DNA of 64,000 nt from Lentzea cavernae. Lineage in GTDB: Bacteria > Actinomycetota > Actinomycetes > Mycobacteriales > Pseudonocardiaceae. Of this stretch, positions 26,866 through 35,702 are shown one piece after another. The notes under the pieces were generated by a model. It saw nothing but the letters and a program-made list of their open reading frames with translations. It did no database searches and had not been told where the DNA came from. The stretch is taken from the NCBI RefSeq assembly GCF_014653695.1, contig NZ_BNAR01000005.1, positions 310,001-374,000 of the forward strand. The letters run 5' to 3'. A program made the position numbers and the translations under genes. Each line of letters opens with the position of its first letter. The first letter of the stretch is position 1.

Positions 26866-27380
26866 CGCGCCGCCCAAGGCACGAGGATCTCGGCGACATC
26901 GTCGAACCTGATCACCACGGCGGCGACGAAGACCGCCGTCACCGCTCCGACCAGGACCCCGATGAACCCCGGCGGCGCGGTGTCGACCCCGGTCAGCCCG
27001 ACGACTGCCACGGCCGCCAGGAGACCGTTGCGCGCGAGGTGCCTGCGGTTCAACAGGTCGGCGGACGCGCCGAAACACGGGCAGGCCACGCGGATGTCCC
27101 TGCGCACCGACAACTCGATGACCACGGCGAACAGCGCGCACAGCAGGATCGCCAGCGTGAAGCCGACGACCGCGACACGAGGTGGCAGCAGGAGCAGCCC
27201 GGCGGCCGTCGCTTCCGCCGCGACGACCAGCCGGGCGACTGGCCGCGGCCACGCGTCGGGCACCAGCCGCAGCCCTCGGATCGCGGCCACGAAACCGCCG
27301 AAGTCGTCCAGCTTCCCGATGGCGGACGCCGCGAACACCAGCACCAGCACGCCACGGCACGCCAAGTCCACTGCGGACAC
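26862..27380 (-). CDS. MauE/DoxX-like membrane redox protein
   Basis: This 172-residue integral membrane protein has four hydrophobic helices (CRGVLVLVFAASAIGKL, RLVVAAEATAAGLLLLP, FTLAILLCALFAVVIEL and a C-terminal pair). The MauE hallmark ACPCFGASAD lies on the loop after helix 3. MauE proteins help form disulfides in exported proteins such as methylamine dehydrogenase. Beside a thioredoxin-like protein and a peptide with eight cysteines, it probably supports oxidative folding of that peptide. It lies 12 nt after the ABC gene and overlaps the protease gene. Confidence 0.85.
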   Translation of the reverse strand: MSAVDLACRGVLVLVFAASAIGKLDDFGGFVAAIRGLRLVPDAWPRPVARLVVAAEATAAGLLLLPPRVAVVGFTLAILLCALFAVVIELSVRRDIRVACPCFGASADLLNRRHLARNGLLAAVAVVGLTGVDTAPPGFIGVLVGAVTAVFVAAVVIRFDDVAEILVPWAAR

Positions 27381-27392
27381 AACCCACTCCCC

Positions 27393-29249
27393 TCAGCCGA
27401 CCGCTGTCGGCTCCTGATATCCCTTGGCCTGCAACGCGAACAGCCGGGCGTACGCGCCACCGGCCGCGATCAGCGAGGCGTGCGAGCCCTCTTCCGACAC
27501 CACGCCGTCCTCGATGACGAACACGTGGTCGGCGTCCCTGGTCGCTCCGAGCCGGTGCGAGATCAGCACTCTGGTCGTGTCGGCGGCGTACGACCGCAGC
27601 GTCTCGTGCACCTGGTGCTCGGCCTCCGGGTCGAGACCCGAGCTCGGCTCGTCGAGGATGAGCAGGTCCCGTCTGCCGCGGAACAGGCCGCGCGCCAGTG
27701 CGAGCCGCTGCCACTGCCCGGTCGACAGCGTGACCCCGACGCCCGACTCGTCGTCGCCGGTCAGCCAGGCGAGTGCGGCCGACTCGGCCGACGCCGAGCC
27801 GGCGGTGCTGAACGTCCGGCTCAGCAGCGTGTCGTACCCGGCGGGCAGCCGCGCCAGCGTCTCGTGCACGCCGGCCAGCCGCGCCGCCTCCTCGACCCGG
27901 CGACGGTCATCGCGGCACCCGACCTCACCGACCCCGACGTTCTCGGCGGCGGTCAGGTCGTACTCCATGAAGTCCTGGAACACCGCGCCGATCCGCGCCC
28001 GCAGGTCGGCGGGCGCCATGTCGCGCAGGTCGACGCCGTCCCACAGCACCGAGCCGCGGGTCGGGTCGTAGAACCGGCACAGCAGCTTCACGATGGTGCT
28101 CTTGCCCGCGCCGTTGCGCCCGACGACCGCCACCGCGCCGCCGGCCGGGATGGTCATGTTCACCCCACGCAGCACCCACGGATGCGCTGGCGAGTAGCGG
28201 AACCACACGTCACGGAGCTCTATGTCGCCGCGTAGCTGGGGTACCTCGACCGGTGACGTCGCGACCGGCAGGTCGGAGTCCGACCGCAGCAGGGCGAGGT
28301 AGTGCTCGAACATCACCAGCGACCTGCTGGCCATCGCGTACGCGCCGACCAGCATCGACAGCGACGTCTGCACCCCGGCGACGGCCGCGACGAACATCGA
28401 CACGTCACCGACGGAGAGCTGGCCACGGCTCGCCGCCACGATCGCCGCCACGAGACCCCCGCCGGCCACCACCGAGGACAGCAGCGCCAACCCGCCCTGC
28501 ACCCGCAGCTCGTGCCGGTCGACCCGGCGTTCCGCCGCGTTCGCCCTCACACGTTCAGCCAGCATCCGCTGCCGGAAGAACCCGCCGATGCCGAACAGCC
28601 GCACCTCCTTGGCTGCGCGGACGTCGGTGAGCAGCCGGGCGTAGAACAGCTCGCGCCGGATCGACGGGCTCATCTCGAGGAACACCGCCGCGCGCCGGCG
28701 AGCGAGTGCGCGCTCGGCCAGCACCGCCGGCACCCCCGCCGCCAGCACCACCGCGGTGATGAGCGGGTCGAGCAGGGCGAGCGAGCCGACGAACCCCGCG
28801 ATCGTCACCAGCGCCCGGCCGACTCCGACGAACCCGTTGACGACGTTGCTCGGCGCGGACCGCCCGGACTCCTGCGCCACCCGCAGCGTGTCCTGGAAGT
28901 GGGGGTCCTCGAACCGGCTGAGCCCGACGAACCGCTCGGTCGCGCCGTAGAGCCGGTCCTCGCTCAACAGCGTGACCCTCCGGTCCGCCTCGACCCGCAC
29001 GTGCTCGATCACCTGCGGCAGGACACCCGCGACGACCCCCACCACCGCGAGGATGCCGACCAGCAACAGCAGCGGATGCAGCGGCGTGCCGCGCAGGACG
29101 GCGTCGAGGATGAGCTTGACCAGCCACGCGGAGGCAACCGGGACGACCGCGCCGAGCACGTTCAGGGGCACGTACACGGCGAACAGCCCCGGCGCGGCGC
29201 GCCACGCCAGGCCGACCGCCGCGGCCACACCTGTGAACCGCGAGCTCAC
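27393..29249 (-). CDS. ABC exporter (fused permease and ATPase)
   Basis: The 618-residue protein has an N-terminal membrane domain of about 320 residues with around six helices, and a C-terminal ATPase. Motifs are the Walker A VVGRNGAGKST near residue 378, the signature LSTGQWQRLALARG near 515 and the Walker B LLILDEPSSGLDPEA near 530. The H-loop is VLISHRL. There is no C39 peptidase domain, so leader removal must be done by another enzyme, for which the S26 protease in the operon is the candidate. GTG 29249 overlaps the thioredoxin-like stop as GTGA. Its half-transporters likely form a homodimer that exports the cysteine-rich peptide. Confidence 0.9.
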   Translation of the reverse strand: MSSRFTGVAAAVGLAWRAAPGLFAVYVPLNVLGAVVPVASAWLVKLILDAVLRGTPLHPLLLLVGILAVVGVVAGVLPQVIEHVRVEADRRVTLLSEDRLYGATERFVGLSRFEDPHFQDTLRVAQESGRSAPSNVVNGFVGVGRALVTIAGFVGSLALLDPLITAVVLAAGVPAVLAERALARRRAAVFLEMSPSIRRELFYARLLTDVRAAKEVRLFGIGGFFRQRMLAERVRANAAERRVDRHELRVQGGLALLSSVVAGGGLVAAIVAASRGQLSVGDVSMFVAAVAGVQTSLSMLVGAYAMASRSLVMFEHYLALLRSDSDLPVATSPVEVPQLRGDIELRDVWFRYSPAHPWVLRGVNMTIPAGGAVAVVGRNGAGKSTIVKLLCRFYDPTRGSVLWDGVDLRDMAPADLRARIGAVFQDFMEYDLTAAENVGVGEVGCRDDRRRVEEAARLAGVHETLARLPAGYDTLLSRTFSTAGSASAESAALAWLTGDDESGVGVTLSTGQWQRLALARGLFRGRRDLLILDEPSSGLDPEAEHQVHETLRSYAADTTRVLISHRLGATRDADHVFVIEDGVVSEEGSHASLIAAGGAYARLFALQAKGYQEPTAVG

Positions 29250-29806
29250 TTGACGACCGCCGCCATCGGACCGAGCAGCTGGCTGATCTCGTACGACGTC
29301 GCGGCCACCGTCCCGTCCCCCTTCAGGACGAAGATGACCGGCATCGCGGTCACCTTGAACGCCGCGGCCAGCGGCCCGTTCATGTGCTCGACCACGACCT
29401 GCGCGACCGGCTCGAGCCGAGCGGCCATCGGCTTCGCCTCGACCTCTTCGCCCATCACCACCGCGATGACCTGCCGCCTGCCTTCCGGCAGCACACCGAC
29501 GTGCTCGACGAAGCTCGGCAGGTTGGCGACACACGGTTTGCAGTGCGGCGACATGAACGCCACCACAGTGCCGTCGGCCAGGTCGTCCAGCGCCACCACG
29601 TCTCCGTCGGTCGTCGTCGCGGTGAACGGGTCCGGCCGTGAACCCTGCACGAGCGAGCTCGCCAGGTTGTCCAGAGCGCCGTAGTCGGGGGCCTTCTCCA
29701 GGCGAGTCTCGTGGTCGCGAAGCCGCCTGAGCACGCCCAGCGTGAGCACGAGGTCGAACAGGCAGAGAAAGCACAGCACCATCACGGAAACGACCAGCAC
29801 CGCCAC
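29246..29806 (-). CDS. TlpA/MauD-like membrane-bound thioredoxin
   Basis: The 186-residue protein begins with a membrane anchor (VLVVSVMVLCFLCLFDLVL) and continues as an extracytoplasmic redoxin. The active site CKPC (Cys89, Cys92) sits in FMSPHCKPCVANLP, and the cis-proline region is VTAMPVIFVLKGDG. It resembles MauD, which works together with MauE in disulfide formation. It is the first gene after the precursor peptide (72 nt gap) and its stop overlaps the ABC transporter start. The expected role is making or reshuffling disulfides in the exported peptide. Confidence 0.88.
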   Translation of the reverse strand: MAVLVVSVMVLCFLCLFDLVLTLGVLRRLRDHETRLEKAPDYGALDNLASSLVQGSRPDPFTATTTDGDVVALDDLADGTVVAFMSPHCKPCVANLPSFVEHVGVLPEGRRQVIAVVMGEEVEAKPMAARLEPVAQVVVEHMNGPLAAAFKVTAMPVIFVLKGDGTVAATSYEISQLLGPMAAVVK

Positions 29807-29878
29807 CGCGGAACCTCCTGTCCTCGGGTAGTGGGACCAGCGCCCCGGCGGGCGGACCGCCGGGGACGCCGGGTCAGA

Positions 29879-30061
29879 TCAGCAGGACACGCACTTGGTG
29901 GTGCAGACGTACGAGGTCGGGCTGACCCAGCAACAGCGGAACGACCATGCCCCCGTGCACTGGTCACACCAGCACCCCGGTGGCGGCGCGGCCTCCGCGG
30001 TCGCCTTCGGCACCACTCGTGCCAGCACCCGGTCACCGAGCTTCTCGATCAGACGAACCAT
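29879..30061 (-). CDS. Cysteine-rich precursor peptide (putative secreted disulfide peptide)
   Basis: The 60-residue ORF starts at ATG 30061 with an AAGGGA ribosome site 9 nt upstream. Residues 1-29 look like a leader: amphipathic VRLIEKLGDRVLARVVP, then KATAEAAPPPG. Residues 30-60 are the core, with cysteines at 30, 32, 35, 43, 44, 53, 57 and 60, plus three Trp, ending KCVSC. Eight cysteines allow four disulfides. The leader pattern (L.DR.L...VP.A.A) resembles small actinobacterial proteins I recall next to MauE/S26 genes, but I cannot verify that here. Genes for a thioredoxin, MauE, an exporter and a signal peptidase follow in one operon. Likely a bacteriocin- or signal-type peptide. Confidence 0.75.
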   Translation of the reverse strand: MVRLIEKLGDRVLARVVPKATAEAAPPPGCWCDQCTGAWSFRCCWVSPTSYVCTTKCVSC

Positions 30062-30139
30062 GTGACACATCCCTTCTGGTGGAACGGGAACCAGGGCGCG
30101 CTTCCTGGTCACGCCGTGGCCGCCGACCACCTTCCAGGC

Positions 30140-30183
30140 CACCGTTCACAGTTCGATGACATCTCGATGACCTCGGGGCTAGG
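30140..30183 (+). promoter_or_regulatory. SARP-type direct repeats and -10 box before the regulator gene
   Basis: TCGATGAC occurs at 30151-30158 and again at 30162-30169, an 11-bp period. A weaker copy CCGTTCAC lies exactly 11 bp before the first. Eight bases after the last repeat comes TAGGCT (30178-30183), a usable -10. Known SARP sites are direct repeats of about one helical turn whose last copy ends 8 bp before the -10, so this is a good candidate for autoregulation by the gene at 30204. It may also affect the divergent peptide operon. Confidence 0.6.
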
Positions 30184-30203
30184 CTCGCGTCGGGGGGGTC
30201 ACG

Positions 30204-33200
30204 TTGTCCGAAGGGTGGAGTTTCCGGCTGCTCGGCGAACTGGCCGCGATCAACGGGACGACGCCAGTACCGCTGGGCAGCGGCCGGCTGCGGGTGGTGC
30301 TCGCGACGCTGTTGTTGCGCGCCGGGCAGACCGTCTCGCGGGACGAGCTCATCGACCGGTTGTGGGGAGACGCGCCGCCGGCCCGTGCCCGGTCCACCGT
30401 GCCGACGCACGTCATGCGCCTGCGGCAGGCACTGGGTGACCCGGACCTGATCACGACCCGGCCGAGCGGCTACCGGATCGACATCGCACCCGACCAGCTC
30501 GACCTGATCCGGTTCCGTGCCATGGTCGATCGTGCGGGGCGGCTCGACCCGGCCGCCGCGCTGGCGGAACTGCGGCAGGCGTTGGCGTTGTGGCGTGGCT
30601 CGGCGCTGGCCGACGTGCCGTCGGAGTCGTTGCGGCGCGACGAGACGCCCCGGCTCGACGAGGAGCGGTGGCGGGCGCTGGAGCGGCGCACCGAGCTCGA
30701 GCTGGAACTCGGCGGCCACGGCGACCTGATCAGCGAGCTCACCGCGCTGACCGCGCAGCACCCGTACCGCGAGCGGTTCTGGCACCAGCTGATACGGGCG
30801 TTGTCCGGAGCAGGGCGGCAGGCCGACGCCCTGGCGGCCTACCAGGAGATCCGCACGCGCCTCGACGAGGACCTCGGTGTCCGGCCAGGGCCCGCGCTGC
30901 GCCGGCTGCACGCCACGATCCTCACCAGCGAGGACCACGCCCTTCCCGTGCGCCGGTCCGTGCCGGTGGCCTCCCCGGTGCCACGGCAGCTTCCCGCCGA
31001 CGCGGCGTCCTTCACCGGGCGGGACACCGATCTCGCCGAGCTGGACAAGATCACGGCCAACCGGGGCGCGGTGGTGGCGGTGATCCACGGCACCGCGGGT
31101 GTCGGCAAGACAGCGTTGGCCGTGCACTGGTCCCACCAGGCAGCCGAGCGGTTCCCGGACGGTCAGCTCCACGTCGACCTCCACGGCTTCGATCCCCGGC
31201 ACGCGCCGACCGATCCCGGCACGGTCCTCGCGCGGTTGCTGCGCTCTCTGGACGTCGAGGCGGGGCGCATTCCGGTCGACAACGAGGAGAAAGCCGCGCT
31301 CTACCGGTCGGTGACCGCGGACCGGCGACTGCTCGTGCTGCTGGACAACGCGGCGGACGAGGAGCAGGTCCGGCCGCTGTTGCCCGGGACGCCCTCGTGT
31401 CTGGCGTTGGTGACCAGCCGCAACCAGCTCACCGGTCTCGTCGCCGTCGACGGCGCGCACAGCCTGCGCCTCGACGTGCTCGACCGGCCGGAGGCCTTGC
31501 TGCTGCTGGCGAACGTCCTCGGCCACGAGCGGGTCGCGGTGCAGGCGCGGGCGGCGGACGAGCTCGTCGGCCTGTGCGGGCGGCTTCCGCTCGCGCTGCG
31601 GCTGGCGGCGGGGAAGCTGCGGGTAAGCGCAGGCCAGAGCATCGCGTCGGTCGTCGCGGACCTGCGCGACGCCGGTCCGATCACGGCGCTCGAGGTGGCG
31701 GGTGACTCGCGCGCCGCCGTCCGGCCCGCCCTCGCCGTGTCCTACAACGCGTTGCGGCCCGACGAACGCCGCCTCTTCCGACACCTCGGCCTCCTCCCCG
31801 GCAGGGACTTCACGCCGGCCGCCGTGGCGGCGCTTCTCGACGCGCGCCAAGAGGACGTGGTCCGGCCGCTCGACGGCATCGGCCGGTCGAACCTCGTGGA
31901 GTCGCACGAGCCCGGCCGGTACCGGCTGCACGACCTCGTCCTGCTCTACGCCCGCGAGGTGTCCGAAACAGACAGACGGGAACCGTTGCGGCGCCTGTAC
32001 GACTGGTACGTGGCGATGACCGAGGCTGCCGCTCGGCTGCTCTACCCGCACGTGCCGATGCTGTCCGGCCCGGCGGCCCTGGAGGTGTTCGCGGAGGCCG
32101 CGAGCGCGTGGACCTGGCTGGAGAACGAGCTGTCCAACCTCGGCGCGATCATCGAAAGTGCGCCCGCGCACGGCATGCCGGCGGTGGCGTGGCGGCTGGC
32201 GGACGCGACCCGCGGGTTCTTCCTCGCCCGCACCTACCACAACGACATGTGGTGGGCGTTCGCGCGAGCCGGCCTCTCCGGCGCAACCGCGGCGGGCGAC
32301 CGCCAAGCCCAGGCCGCGATGCACATCAACCTCGCCACGGCGTCCTGGAGTGCCGGCGACAACCAGGGATTCCTCGACCACAGCGAGGAAGCGGCCACGC
32401 TCGCCCGCGACATCGGCTGGCGCCCCGGCGAGGCCAAGGCCCTGGGCAACGCGAGCCACGCGCTCCTCGGCCTCGGCCGCCGGGCCGAAGCACTCGCGTA
32501 CGGCGAGCGCTCCGTTCAGATGTGGCGTGCCGAAGGGGCACCGGAGGGGATGGTCCACGCGTTGCGGATCCTGGCCCACATGCACAGCGAGTCGGGCGAC
32601 CTCCGCGCGGCGGAGCGCAACTTCGGTGAGGCGCTCGACCTCGCCAGGCGGAACGGCTCGGTCTTCGGCGAGCTGGACGCGCTCGCCGGCCTCGCTTGGG
32701 CGGCCTGGCTGCACGGTGACCTCCACAACGCGGCGAAGCTGTACAGCCGGACGTTCGCGATGGCGCAGAAGCTGGGCTCGCGCTTCCGCGAGGCGCAGGG
32801 CCTCGGCAAGCTGGCCGAAATCGCGTCCGCCGAGGGCCGCCTGGCGCGGGCGGAGGACCTCGGGCAGCAGGCACTGGCACTCGTGCGCACCGCGGGCCGC
32901 ACCCAGAACGAGGTCGACATCCTCAACGCGGTCGGCCGGATCGCCGTCCGCGCAGGACAGCCGAGCGCGGCAGTCACGCACCACCGGCAGGCCACCGGCC
33001 TGGCCGACGGCCCGAAGCCGTACCACTACGGCCTCACCGACGCACTGGTCGGCCTTGCCGACGCGCACCTGGCACTGGCCGAACACGACGAGGCCGCACA
33101 AGCGGCGAAGCGCGCGTACCACCGGGCGCGGGAGCTCGGCTACCGGATCCTGCAGGGCAAGGCGGCGATCATCCTCGCCGAGACCGAACTGGCGCGGGAC

Positions 33201-33338
33201 AACCACACACAGGCCGCGGCGCACGCGGGTGAGGCACTCGAACTCCACAATGCGACCGGCCACCGTCCAGGCATCGAGCGCGCCGCGACGACGGCACGCA
33301 CCATCGCAACCCGGCTGAGCGATGCCCGCACGCACTGA
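30204..33338 (+). CDS. SARP regulator with NB-ARC and TPR domains, peptide-locus regulator
   Basis: The 1044-residue protein starts with TTG at 30204 behind a GGGGGG run at 6 nt. The winged-helix part lies at about residues 5-95 (GSGRLRVVLATLLLRAGQ, HVMRLRQALGDPDL). The activation domain is at 100-250 (WRGSALADVP, AYQEIRTRLDEDLGVRPG). The NB-ARC ATPase starts near 270 with SFTGRDTDLAEL, the P-loop GTAGVGKTAL near 296 and the Walker B-like RLLVLLDNA. TPR repeats fill the last 400 residues. It is divergent from the cysteine-rich peptide operon, so it most likely controls that operon and itself, with the NB-ARC/TPR part as the sensor. Confidence 0.9.
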   Translation: MSEGWSFRLLGELAAINGTTPVPLGSGRLRVVLATLLLRAGQTVSRDELIDRLWGDAPPARARSTVPTHVMRLRQALGDPDLITTRPSGYRIDIAPDQLDLIRFRAMVDRAGRLDPAAALAELRQALALWRGSALADVPSESLRRDETPRLDEERWRALERRTELELELGGHGDLISELTALTAQHPYRERFWHQLIRALSGAGRQADALAAYQEIRTRLDEDLGVRPGPALRRLHATILTSEDHALPVRRSVPVASPVPRQLPADAASFTGRDTDLAELDKITANRGAVVAVIHGTAGVGKTALAVHWSHQAAERFPDGQLHVDLHGFDPRHAPTDPGTVLARLLRSLDVEAGRIPVDNEEKAALYRSVTADRRLLVLLDNAADEEQVRPLLPGTPSCLALVTSRNQLTGLVAVDGAHSLRLDVLDRPEALLLLANVLGHERVAVQARAADELVGLCGRLPLALRLAAGKLRVSAGQSIASVVADLRDAGPITALEVAGDSRAAVRPALAVSYNALRPDERRLFRHLGLLPGRDFTPAAVAALLDARQEDVVRPLDGIGRSNLVESHEPGRYRLHDLVLLYAREVSETDRREPLRRLYDWYVAMTEAAARLLYPHVPMLSGPAALEVFAEAASAWTWLENELSNLGAIIESAPAHGMPAVAWRLADATRGFFLARTYHNDMWWAFARAGLSGATAAGDRQAQAAMHINLATASWSAGDNQGFLDHSEEAATLARDIGWRPGEAKALGNASHALLGLGRRAEALAYGERSVQMWRAEGAPEGMVHALRILAHMHSESGDLRAAERNFGEALDLARRNGSVFGELDALAGLAWAAWLHGDLHNAAKLYSRTFAMAQKLGSRFREAQGLGKLAEIASAEGRLARAEDLGQQALALVRTAGRTQNEVDILNAVGRIAVRAGQPSAAVTHHRQATGLADGPKPYHYGLTDALVGLADAHLALAEHDEAAQAAKRAYHRARELGYRILQGKAAIILAETELARDNHTQAAAHAGEALELHNATGHRPGIERAATTARTIATRLSDARTH

Positions 33339-33363
33339 CCGTCAGGACTCGGGCGGTACGGCC

Positions 33364-33537
33364 GGGTGCTCGTCGGCGGCCCGGCGGCGGTCAGGCGCCA
33401 GCTCCAGGCCGTGCTCGACGAGACCGGGACGCCCGAGCTGATGATCACGTCGCCGATCCACGACCACGCGGACCGTCGGCAGCTACGAACTTCTCGCGGG
33501 CATCGCGCACGAACTCGTGTCAGCGCCTGCGCCCTGA
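33364..33537 (+). pseudogene. C-terminal remnant of a luciferase-like flavin monooxygenase
   Basis: The plus strand reads RVLVGGPAAVRRQLQAVLDE, TGTPELMITSPIHDHADR, then after a one-base shift SYELLAGIAHELVSA and a stop. This is the usual end of LLM-class flavin-dependent oxidoreductases. All catalytic parts are missing. It lies between the peptide regulator and a convergent hypothetical gene. Confidence 0.65.
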
Positions 33538-34611
33538 TCTTTTGTTCTGGGCGCGTGCGGGCGGCCTCAACGCGGCGAGGCGTCGCACCTTGACTGACAG
33601 TTCGTCCGAAGTGGACGCTTTGAGCGCGGCGGTGACGTCGTCGAGCGCGTCCCAGTAGTGCCACTTGTCCTTCCACACGAGCGGGATCGACGCGACGCGC
33701 GCGACGCACATGTGGACGGCCAGTCTGATCCGGATGATCGCGTGCTCACCGTCGAACGCGGGCTCCTCCCACAGAACGCCCGCCGACTTCAGGTCCGCGA
33801 GCAGCGCGGCGTGCGCCTGCCGCGCGGCTACGAACTCCTTTCCCTTGTCGGGTTTGGCTTTCAGGTGATCGGAGCTCATCTGCAGCGACGCCGCGACCAA
33901 CGCGATCACCGCCGTCTTGACGACCTCCTTGACCACGGACTCGCTCACGGCGAACGCGCCGGCGGCCGCTGCCGCGAGCGTGATCACCCCGAGCAGGACG
34001 AACTTCGACACGAACGCCAGGATCCGGTCCAGCAGCGTGTGGTCGTGGGTGAGCTCGGCCTGCCGCAACTGACCGCGCAACCACTGGAGCTGCTGGAGCG
34101 CCTCCCGGCGTTCCGCGGGATCGACGTCGCCGTGCCGGGCCAACGAGTCCAGCACCGTCTCGACGCGATCCGGTGGCAGGCCGAGGAACCCGGCGACCTC
34201 GCCCAGCGGCATCGCGGCGACCGCCGAGATCGTCACCAGGTGCGGCACCGCGTCGCGCACGCGTTGCCGCGCTCTCGCGTCGGCGGGCTGGGCCAGGTAG
34301 ACCTCCGCGCCGTTCAGCAGCACGTCGAGGTCGTGGACGACGTCGACCAACGCCCGGTCCGCCAGCCGGAAGTCGCCGGCCGCACGGGCCGCGGCTCGGC
34401 CTTCCTCGTGGTAGAGCAGGAGTTCCAGCACCGGCGGCACCGTGGCGGACTTCTCGACGCGCCGCTCTGGCTGTGCGGCAACGGTTTCGTTGCCCTTGCC
34501 GGGCGCGGGCATCTGCTCGGCGGCGAGACGGGCCTCGGCGACGAGTTCGTCCGCCTTCTGCTTCCTGCGGAACGAACCGTCGTCGCGGAGGAAGGGGGTG
34601 GAGTAGCTCAT
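33520..34611 (-). CDS. Hypothetical membrane protein
   Basis: The 363-residue protein starts at ATG 34611 with AGGAG 4 nt upstream. The first 60 residues are charged and Gln-rich. A helical region follows (LELLLYHEEGRAAARAAG), then two adjacent hydrophobic segments at about residues 205-260 (FVLLGVITLAAAAAGAFAV and VVKTAVIALVAASLQM), and a C-terminal domain with Trp and His (VWKDKWHYWDALDDV). The C-terminus is very basic. I recognise no family. It stands alone next to an IS and converges with the flavin monooxygenase remnant. Confidence 0.6.
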   Translation of the reverse strand: MSYSTPFLRDDGSFRRKQKADELVAEARLAAEQMPAPGKGNETVAAQPERRVEKSATVPPVLELLLYHEEGRAAARAAGDFRLADRALVDVVHDLDVLLNGAEVYLAQPADARARQRVRDAVPHLVTISAVAAMPLGEVAGFLGLPPDRVETVLDSLARHGDVDPAERREALQQLQWLRGQLRQAELTHDHTLLDRILAFVSKFVLLGVITLAAAAAGAFAVSESVVKEVVKTAVIALVAASLQMSSDHLKAKPDKGKEFVAARQAHAALLADLKSAGVLWEEPAFDGEHAIIRIRLAVHMCVARVASIPLVWKDKWHYWDALDDVTAALKASTSDELSVKVRRLAALRPPARAQNKRSGRRR

Positions 34612-34717
34612 CACACTCCTTTCGCCGGCGTGGCCGAGCCTACCGATCAGCGGGCCTGTTCGGGGGCAAATGGCCGAACGGGCCGCGATCCCCCGACGAG
34701 ATCGCGGCCCGGTTCAC

Positions 34718-35565
34718 CTTGTACCGCCCGGAAAGTCATCGCTGCAGCTCAAGCTGCACATCGGTACTCGTTGATCACCCCGCCGAGGATCCGCGTGCGG
34801 ACGGGGCGACAGCCAGAGCCGTCAAGATCGTGCACCGTTCCGGTCTGTTCGTGAACGTCTGGCGGTAGCTGGTCGGGCCTGGTGAGGCCGGTGCTCGTTG
34901 TAGTGAGTCTGGTAGGCCGCAAGCACTTGACGCGCATGACCTTCTCCCATGATGAGGACGTGGTCGAGACCTCACGGCGGATGCTGCCGATGATCCGTTC
35001 GCAATGCGCGCTCCGAAGTCCGCCGCGATGATCCCCTCGGCCTGCGCGGTCAGAAACGCCCGCCACGTCGGGCCGCATCGCCGCGGCGCCGGATCGATGC
35101 CCGCGCGGTTCAGGATCTCTCAGACCGTCGAGGCCCCCAGGCGATGACCAAGCCGAACCAGCTCACCATGGATCCGCCGATGACCCCACCGCGGATTCTC
35201 TCCAGCAAGTCGGAGCACGAGCGCCTTGATCGATGCTGCGGTTGAGGGACGGCCGGCGCGCGGTGTGATCCCACTTCCGGGCGATGAACCCGCGGTGCCA
35301 GCCGAACAACGTGCCAGGGTAACCGAGAAGACCTCCTGCCGGCGCGAGCGATGCACCAATCTCGACAGCACCGCGAACCAGAACCGGTCCGCAGGCTCGT
35401 AACAAACCGGCCCAGTCAACTGCCTACGAAGCACAACATTCTCGTGCCGCAGAACGAGAAGCTCCGCACAGCACCTGGCACAACAGCGAACCGATCACCC
35501 AGGCATGCTCGCGGCCAGTACAACCTCACCGCTCAGAGAAGCGATGACTTTTCGGGCGGTACAAG
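34718..35565. mobile_element. Insertion sequence, internally deleted copy
   Basis: The ends CTTGTACCGCCCGG then AAAGTCATCG (34718-34741) and CGATGACTTTTCGGGCGG then TACAAG (35542-35565) are near-perfect inverted repeats and match the ends of the element at 9475. Between them the minus strand holds only transposase pieces. The copy is about 850 bp against 1.18 kb, so a central part has been lost. The 1.09 kb between the membrane protein and the RraA-like gene is otherwise empty. Confidence 0.75.
34745..35450 (-). pseudogene. Transposase pieces inside the deleted IS copy
   Basis: From high to low coordinates come [20 protein letters not shown], then [20 protein letters not shown] and [17 protein letters not shown], then after a gap RIIGSIRREV and finally RILGGVINEYRCAA. 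The central DDE residues between about 35040 and 35000 are deleted. The pieces are nearly identical to those at 9508-10591, so both elements are the same family. Confidence 0.75.
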
Positions 35566-35667
35566 ATGCGGCGGTCGCCGACCACCGCCTGATCGCTCGC
35601 CGCCGAACAAGTCCGCCGCGAACCGTTGTCCCCCGGCCTCCGACCCGCTATCGTCACGCCCAGAATG

Positions 35668-35681
35668 ATAGATCTCTCTTA
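35668..35681. promoter_or_regulatory. Candidate TetR operator, variant copy
   Basis: ATAGATCTCTCTTA lies 22 bp upstream of the RraA-like start. It matches the ATAG....TCT core of the three stronger sites at 38240, 45250 and 45817, and sits in a promoter position. It is the weakest match of the four. Confidence 0.4.
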
Positions 35682-35702
35682 TTTAAGAGGTGAGCTTCCA
35701 CT

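Noticed and set aside
30033-33335. Long minus-strand open frame of about 1100 codons opposite the SARP regulator
   Set aside because: It is the antisense shadow of the regulator at 30204. It shows no family motifs, and the plus strand has clear winged-helix, NB-ARC and TPR domains.
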